From the NCBI GenBank assembly GCA_945859605.1, contig OX243821.1:13646335-13710334 (forward strand): a DNA stretch of 64,000 nt, in the 5' to 3' direction. The DNA is from Lumbricus rubellus. Lineage: Eukaryota; Annelida; Clitellata; Crassiclitellata; Lumbricidae. The translations under genes and the position numbers were made by a program. The stretch's first letter is position 1. Each line of letters begins with the position of its first letter. Under the pieces are notes generated by a model. It was not told the DNA's origin. It saw only the letters and a list, made by a program, of their open reading frames with translations, and searched no databases. Positions 59,171 to 64,000 of the stretch are shown piece after piece.

Positions 59171-59589
59171 GTCTGTTCTCCGTAATGCAATATATAATAC
59201 AGTGTCTGTCTGTCTGTTCTCCCTCTTTCTTCCCTTCTTTACACTTTCTCTCTGTCCCCCTCTTTCTCTGTCCCACTCTTTCTCTGTCTCGCTTTTCCTC
59301 TGTTCCTAACCCCCGGTCGTGGTATACACGTTTACCTTTTCAGCGCCTTTATTTGTCATTCTGTCTGACTTCTGTATAGAATTTTCCCGTTTGTCCCTCT
59401 CGCTTTCCATCCTTCATTCTGCTATCTTCTTTCCTCGCCGGTGTCATATTTGCTGCAATGAAATATATAATACAGTATCTACATGTGTCAGTTTTTTTTT
59501 TTTTTACAGGTATGCGCATTCATGTCTTCTCCGTTATGGAGTTTTATTTACACGTCGTCATGTGGCCTTTAGGCTCTTCTTGTTGCTGT

Positions 59590-59790
59590 ATCGCCTCCTT
59601 GGCTCTTTTATGTGGCCTCCTTGGCTCTTTTATGTGGCCTCCATGGCTCTTTCATGTGGCCTCCATGGCTCTTTTATGTGGCCCCCATGGCTCTTTTTTG
59701 TGGCCTCCATGGCTCTTTTATGTGGCCTCCATGGCTCTTTTATGTGGCCTCCATGGCTCTTTTATGTGGCCTCCATGGCTCTTTTCTGTC
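59590..59790 (-). repeat. Minisatellite array 2 in element C 3' region
   Basis: Nine further copies of the same unit, followed by the same CTGTCTGTCTGTTCTCCGTA sequence that follows array 1. The whole array plus flank is therefore a larger direct duplication, about 620 bp apart. Two more copies lie at about 59968-60005. Confidence 0.9.
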
Positions 59791-60003
59791 TGTCTGTTCT
59801 CCGTAATGCAATATATAATACAATGTCTGCATTTGCCCATTTATACTCACACGTCTGTGTATGTGTTTTACTAGTTCGCTCATTCATACCTTCTCCGTTA
59901 AGGAGTTATATTTATATTTAGTCATGTGGCCATTTCGGCTCTTCTTGTTGCTGTATCGCTTTTTAAGTGGCCTCCTTGGCTCTTTTGTGGCCTCCTTGGC
60001 TCT

Positions 60004-60220
60004 TTTCTGTCTGTCTTCCCTCTTTTCTTCCCTCCCTCCTTTCTCCTCCCCCTCCTCCCCTCTCTTTTCCCACCTCTTCCCTCTCTCTTTCCTTTCTTCT
60101 CCCTCCCCTTCCTCCCTCTCTCCTTTCTGTCTTCTTCTCTCTTTTCTTTCTCCTCCCCTCCCTCCCCCTCCCTCCTCCCCCTCCCCCCTCCCTCTCTCTT
60201 CCCCTCCCCTCTCCCTCCAC
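60004..60220 (-). repeat. Polypyrimidine tract (C/T) in element C
   Basis: About 215 nt almost entirely C and T on the plus strand (purine-rich in the element RNA), between the repeats and the ORF2 stop. No coding potential. Confidence 0.9.
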
Positions 60221-60303
60221 GAGGTTGTCATGGATATGATTTGTGGTCTTACAGTGTTTTAATATTATTTCTTGTTCTCGTATATCTAAGTATATTTGTG
60301 TAT

Positions 60304-63300
60304 TTACAACGTTCTCCCCTGTCTCATCAACTTTACCAGTCTGGCCACCTCCTGCTGTAGGGAGTTGTTTCCAAGAAGGTTGTTTATGTTGCATTGTATT
60401 CCTAGTTGTATACTTTTGTTTTTTAGGGCAGTGCTTATATCATTTCTCGTACATTGTAATAGGGTGTGTTCGATGCTATCTCTTGTCTTGCAGTGGTCGC
60501 AATTTCCGTCCGGGTGCAATTTAAGCTTGTGTAGCCAGTCGTTCGTTAGGACTCTGCCCAGTCGTAGCCTGGTTATCTGGACTTCCGTTCCCCGTGGGGT
60601 GGCGGTATATTTGATTTTCGTGGATACTGTGGGTTCTATATTCTTATAGTGTGCTGCTTTCGGGTTGTTTGTGTATTCTGACTGCCATTTTTCTATGATG
60701 TATTTGTCTATTTTGGAATACATTTCCTCCCATTCTATGTACTGTGTGGAGTTTACGCTCTGTATTTGGAGTCCGGCTTTGGCCGCCTTATCGGCCTCTT
60801 CGTTGCCTGGTATATCTACGTGGCTGGGAATCCAGATTACTCTTACCGTGCCCGGTCTGAGTCCGTTATTTAGTTCTATAATTTCTTGTAGTAGATTTGG
60901 TCTTGAAGATGATTTTTGTAGTTTTAGTGATTGTACAGCACTTAGTGAGTCTGTGAATATGGCAAATTTATTTTTAGTCTGTGTTCTATTTTGTGTTATC
61001 CATGTTAGTGCTTCTCGTATCGCAGATAGTTCGGCTGCATATACACTCGATGAGTCTGCTATTCTGAATATCTTTCTTTCTCCTGTTTCTGGGATATATA
61101 TTGCGGCTGCTGTCGTATCGTTTAGTTTTGACCCGTCGGTATAGATATATGTGTCTAGTTTGTATTTGTCTATCGTTTCTAGGGCTAGGGCTTTTTGAAT
61201 TTCTGGTGATACGGTTTTCTTGTTTATTGCTTTAGTTAGCGATATGTCTGTGTGGATTTTTTGGTTTTCCCAAGGGGGTTCTTTTTGGAACGTTGGCCCT
61301 CGGCATTCCTGGAAACGTGTTTCTAGGAATTCTTTTGTTCTTAGATATATTGGTGCTTTTGTTGTTTCGTATTTCCCGTAGTGCATGGTCCAATGGTCCA
61401 GCATTGTCGTCTTCGCTGTGTGGTTGGGGTTGGTTACTATTTTAACTCCCATTCTCAAGCTGCTTCTATGTCTCCTCAATTTTAAGGGGGGTTCCCCACA
61501 CTCGTTTTGCAGGGCATCTATAGGTGTGGATTTTGATGCTCCGCAGCATATTCTTAAGGCTTGGCTCTGAATTTTTTGAAGTCTATCTTTGTTCGTTGTG
61601 CTAGCATTTTCTATCGCTATATCTCCGTATTCGAGTACGGGGCGGATTAGTGCCCTGTACAACATTAGGAGGGCTTTTTTGGAGGTTCCCCATTTCATTC
61701 CGGAAACTGCTCTAAGTAGTCCGAGTCTTCGTCTACATTTTTGTATAGTATAATCTATGTGGGGCTTCCACGTTAGCCGCTTGTCGAAAATTACCCCCAG
61801 GAATTTGGCAGAGTCCGTCATGTCTATGTCGTGTCCGTTGACTGTCAGTCTAATGTCGGTGTCTTTTTGTCTCCCATTTGTGAAAAGTATGGCCTGTGTT
61901 TTTTGGGTAGAGATTTTAAACCCATTTTTTGTGCACCAGTTTTGAATGCTGTCAAGGGAATCTTGTAATCTTTCGGTCAATTTAGTTGTTTTTTTTCCCG
62001 CGGTAAAGATGGCACTGTCGTCAGCGAAAAGAGATAGGTCGACTCCATGAATGTTGTTAGGTATATCATTAATCATGATCAAGAATAGGATGGGGGATAT
62101 AACTGAACCTTGAGGTGTGCCATTTTCCTGGGTGTAGATTTCCGACAGAGCGGCTCCCACCTTGACTTTGAATGTTCTATTTGAGAGGAAGTTCCGGATC
62201 CAGTCGTGCATCTTTCCGATGACGCCCAGATCTCGGATCTTTCTCATCAAGGTGGGTACATGGAGCATATCATAGGCCTTTTCAAAATCGATAAAAACGC
62301 CTAGTACATGCTCTTTGTTCTTCATGGTTTTGCTGATTTTATCTTGCAATTTGATGATTTGGTCGAGTGTACTTCTGTGTTTTCGGAACCCCGCCTGGTT
62401 ATTTGATAATTTTCCCTTGCTTTCTAGGGTCCATTGAAGTCTATTGGTCACCATTCTCTCCATTATTTTGCAGAGGGATGGGGTTAATGAGATAGGCCTG
62501 TATGATTCCGGTTTCGTTTGGTCTTTTCCCGGTTTTAGGAACGGGAGTATAACTGCATGTGTCCATTCCCCGGGCATGACTCCCGTGTTCCATATTCGGT
62601 TATATATTCTTAGCAGAACCGTCTGTGCGGTTTTGCTAAGGTTTTGAATCATTTCATAAGGGATTTTATCTTCCCCTGGGGATTTATGCATTTTGGCGCC
62701 TCTCAGGGCTGTTTGTAGCTCGTGTAGGTCAAAGTCACTATTCAGTGAGTCTATGTGTTGGTCTGTGGTAGTTGGAGGGTTTTTGTCGGGTGCCTGTTTT
62801 TGGGTAGCTTGTTCTATGTTTGTTTTATGTACGTGTCTTTGGAAATCATAGCTGTAGTTTGTTGTGCTGCTTACTTGTGCATAAGTCTCTGCTAGTAGGT
62901 TGGCTTTTTCTACGTTATTGGTTGCCTCTATGGTACCCTTCACTAATGTCGGCATGGTTTTTTGGGAGGTGTTTCCCCCCATCCTTTTTGCCATGTTCCA
63001 TACGGGACCCATTTTACTGTGGTCATTTAATGTTGCACAAAAGGATTCCCAGCTCTCTCTGGCCGTGTCTGCGATAACTCTTTTAACTTTTGCGTTTTGG
63101 GCTTTAAAGTTTATCCAGTCATCTAAGTCTTTGGATTTATTTGCTTTATTTCTTAGTCGGTTTCGTTCATAGGTGGCTTCCGAGCATTCCTCATTCCAAA
63201 AAGGGAGGGGTTTAGTTTTCCTTTTATTTTTTTGTTTGTTTGGTTTGTTTTCAGGTATGGCTGTTGCTGCCGTGTCATTTATTGCTTGTATGAAGTTATC

Positions 63301-64000
63301 AAATGTTTCTGTTATGTCTTCAGTATTTAGGCTGTCTGTTATTAGTAGTCGGCTGTTATTTTTATATTTTTTCCAGTCTGCCTTTTTAAGTCTCCACCTA
63401 TGTTGCCCCTGGGTTTCCTCTATGTCTGCCACCTCATCAACTGAGGTTATGGTGACAAGGTGATCGGACCCCATGCAGTTGTTTAATACCGTGTGGTGGC
63501 ATCTGAGGGCCATGTCGCTTGTCGTGATGGCCAGGTCTATGACAGAGTTGCTTGTTGATGGTGTGCTGTGTATATATGTTGGCTGTCCTGTGTTTAGTAA
63601 AACCAAATTTTTTTCGATTAAAACTTCTTCAAGTATTCTCCCTCTAGTGCATGTGTGTGTGTCTTTCCATTGTTTGCTGTGTGCGTTTATGTCTCCTACG
63701 ACTATACTTCGTCTGTCATTGTCCGGAAATAATTTGCTTATCTCTTCATAGGGTATTACTAGGTTCGGTTCTATGTATGTATTTATTATTTTAATCTTGC
63801 CCTGGTCTGAGTTTATTTCTATACCTTGTCTTTCAATGTTAGGGATGTGTTCTAGTTGCAATAGTGTGTGATTTATGTTTTGTTTTAGTAGTATCATCAG
63901 TCCCTTCGTCCCCGTGGTGGGATTATCTTGTCTATACATAATATACCCGTCGAATTTGGGGTTTTTGTTTTCGGTTAGGTGCGTTTCCTCCAGGCATACT
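60304..64000 (-). CDS. ORF2 of element C: APE / reverse transcriptase / RNase H (N-terminus outside window)
   Basis: The frame is open from the stop at 60304 to the window edge (more than 1230 residues), continuing past a Met at 63939 into VCLEETHLTENKNPKFDGYI, the conserved endonuclease start region. Visible in order: VGDINAHSKQW, SVIDLAI and GSDHLVTI (endonuclease); SYRPISL, FIDFEKAYD, GTPQGSVISP and catalytic FADD (reverse transcriptase); YTDGSK, FTDSLSAV and PSHVDIPGNEEAD (RNase H); and a terminal CDHCKTRDSIEHTLLQC finger. No internal stop. The first residues (the QWN motif) and ORF1 lie beyond the window. Confidence 0.95.
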   Translation of the reverse strand, partial: VCLEETHLTENKNPKFDGYIMYRQDNPTTGTKGLMILLKQNINHTLLQLEHIPNIERQGIEINSDQGKIKIINTYIEPNLVIPYEEISKLFPDNDRRSIVVGDINAHSKQWKDTHTCTRGRILEEVLIEKNLVLLNTGQPTYIHSTPSTSNSVIDLAITTSDMALRCHHTVLNNCMGSDHLVTITSVDEVADIEETQGQHRWRLKKADWKKYKNNSRLLITDSLNTEDITETFDNFIQAINDTAATAIPENKPNKQKNKRKTKPLPFWNEECSEATYERNRLRNKANKSKDLDDWINFKAQNAKVKRVIADTARESWESFCATLNDHSKMGPVWNMAKRMGGNTSQKTMPTLVKGTIEATNNVEKANLLAETYAQVSSTTNYSYDFQRHVHKTNIEQATQKQAPDKNPPTTTDQHIDSLNSDFDLHELQTALRGAKMHKSPGEDKIPYEMIQNLSKTAQTVLLRIYNRIWNTGVMPGEWTHAVILPFLKPGKDQTKPESYRPISLTPSLCKIMERMVTNRLQWTLESKGKLSNNQAGFRKHRSTLDQIIKLQDKISKTMKNKEHVLGVFIDFEKAYDMLHVPTLMRKIRDLGVIGKMHDWIRNFLSNRTFKVKVGAALSEIYTQENGTPQGSVISPILFLIMINDIPNNIHGVDLSLFADDSAIFTAGKKTTKLTERLQDSLDSIQNWCTKNGFKISTQKTQAILFTNGRQKDTDIRLTVNGHDIDMTDSAKFLGVIFDKRLTWKPHIDYTIQKCRRRLGLLRAVSGMKWGTSKKALLMLYRALIRPVLEYGDIAIENASTTNKDRLQKIQSQALRICCGASKSTPIDALQNECGEPPLKLRRHRSSLRMGVKIVTNPNHTAKTTMLDHWTMHYGKYETTKAPIYLRTKEFLETRFQECRGPTFQKEPPWENQKIHTDISLTKAINKKTVSPEIQKALALETIDKYKLDTYIYTDGSKLNDTTAAAIYIPETGERKIFRIADSSSVYAAELSAIREALTWITQNRTQTKNKFAIFTDSLSAVQSLKLQKSSSRPNLLQEIIELNNGLRPGTVRVIWIPSHVDIPGNEEADKAAKAGLQIQSVNSTQYIEWEEMYSKIDKYIIEKWQSEYTNNPKAAHYKNIEPTVSTKIKYTATPRGTEVQITRLRLGRVLTNDWLHKLKLHPDGNCDHCKTRDSIEHTLLQCTRNDISTALKNKSIQLGIQCNINNLLGNNSLQQEVARLVKLMRQGRTL

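Larger units (their letters stand above)
58412..64000 (-). mobile_element. Non-LTR retrotransposon C in the H2B promoter (5' part outside window)
   Basis: At least 5.59 kb, sense on the minus strand, same as H2B, joined at exactly the H2B site used by B2 and the unit 4 insert. Visible: a roughly 1.89 kb 3' region and most of ORF2. The 3' terminus shares TTGTTTATC, TGGC and AACGTCTT with element B. The 3' region is built of duplicated modules containing about 20 copies of a 'GGCCTCCATGGCTCTTTTATGT'-like repeat. ORF2 is closer in motif wording to element A than to B. The duplicated target cannot be confirmed because the other end is not in the window. Confidence 0.92.

Noticed and set aside
58970..59790. 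CRISPR-like array of 23 nt repeats
   Set aside because: The units are contiguous with no unique spacers and lie in the 3' region of a eukaryotic retrotransposon.
58970..60010. AAAAGAGCC repeats as mimics of the histone downstream element (U7 site)
   Set aside because: The host downstream element reads about GGAAAACG; the repeat does not match it. Only complementarity to the stem-loop arm remains.

Overview
The window is animal nuclear DNA carrying most of a tandem replication-dependent core-plus-linker histone gene array. Six copies of a roughly 5.62 kb unit are present, each with intron-less H2A (+), H3 (-), H1 (-), H4 (-) and H2B (-) genes. Every histone gene ends in the histone mRNA stem-loop with a purine-rich downstream element 13-14 nt further on, and none has a polyadenylation signal that I can see. 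The H2A and H2B sequences look arthropod-like; the order (insect, chelicerate or other) cannot be fixed from this sequence, and a non-arthropod invertebrate is not formally excluded.

Layout. 1-5588 is AT-rich flanking DNA with no cellular gene that I recognise. It holds the C-terminal tail of a non-LTR reverse transcriptase, a mariner-type MITE (854-1157), a Helitron-like element with a huge G/A tract (1436-2034), a possible TIR element (about 2430-2918) and a small MITE (5495-5586) that abuts the array edge. 5589-58411 is the histone array. Units 1 and 3 are uninterrupted. Unit 2 has a 5.4 kb retrotransposon (A) in the H1 promoter. Unit 4 has a 393 bp insertion in the H2B promoter. Unit 5 has two essentially identical full-length 6.66 kb retrotransposons (B1 in the H3 promoter, B2 in the H2B promoter). 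Unit 6 has a third retrotransposon type (C) in the H2B promoter, running off the window end.

Main observation. Five insertions of four different sequences all fall in the roughly 10-35 nt between a histone TATA box and the inferred transcription start. Three of them (393 bp insert, B2, C) use exactly the same H2B site, GACGGCCTGCC. The four retrotransposon copies (A, B1, B2, C) lie in the same orientation as the histone gene they enter. Where the 5' end is visible (A, B1, B2), the histone TATA box is left just upstream of the element. The retrotransposons encode ORF1 with CCHC knuckles and ORF2 with APE endonuclease, reverse transcriptase, RNase H and a C-terminal CCHC, which fits the I/Nimb-like group of non-LTR elements. 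The simplest reading is a family of non-LTR retrotransposons specialised on histone gene promoters (start-site targeting), plus a short passenger or unrelated insert using the same target. The target behaviour is read directly from junctions here; whether it has been described before I cannot tell without a search.

How the parts work together. The histone quintet supplies nucleosome proteins in S phase. The array is homogenised: protein sequences are identical between units, while H4 of unit 1 carries a confined block of silent differences. The retrotransposons appear to use the array as a safe, repeated, strongly transcribed home, at the cost of the core promoters of at least H1 (one copy), H3 (one copy) and H2B (three of six copies).
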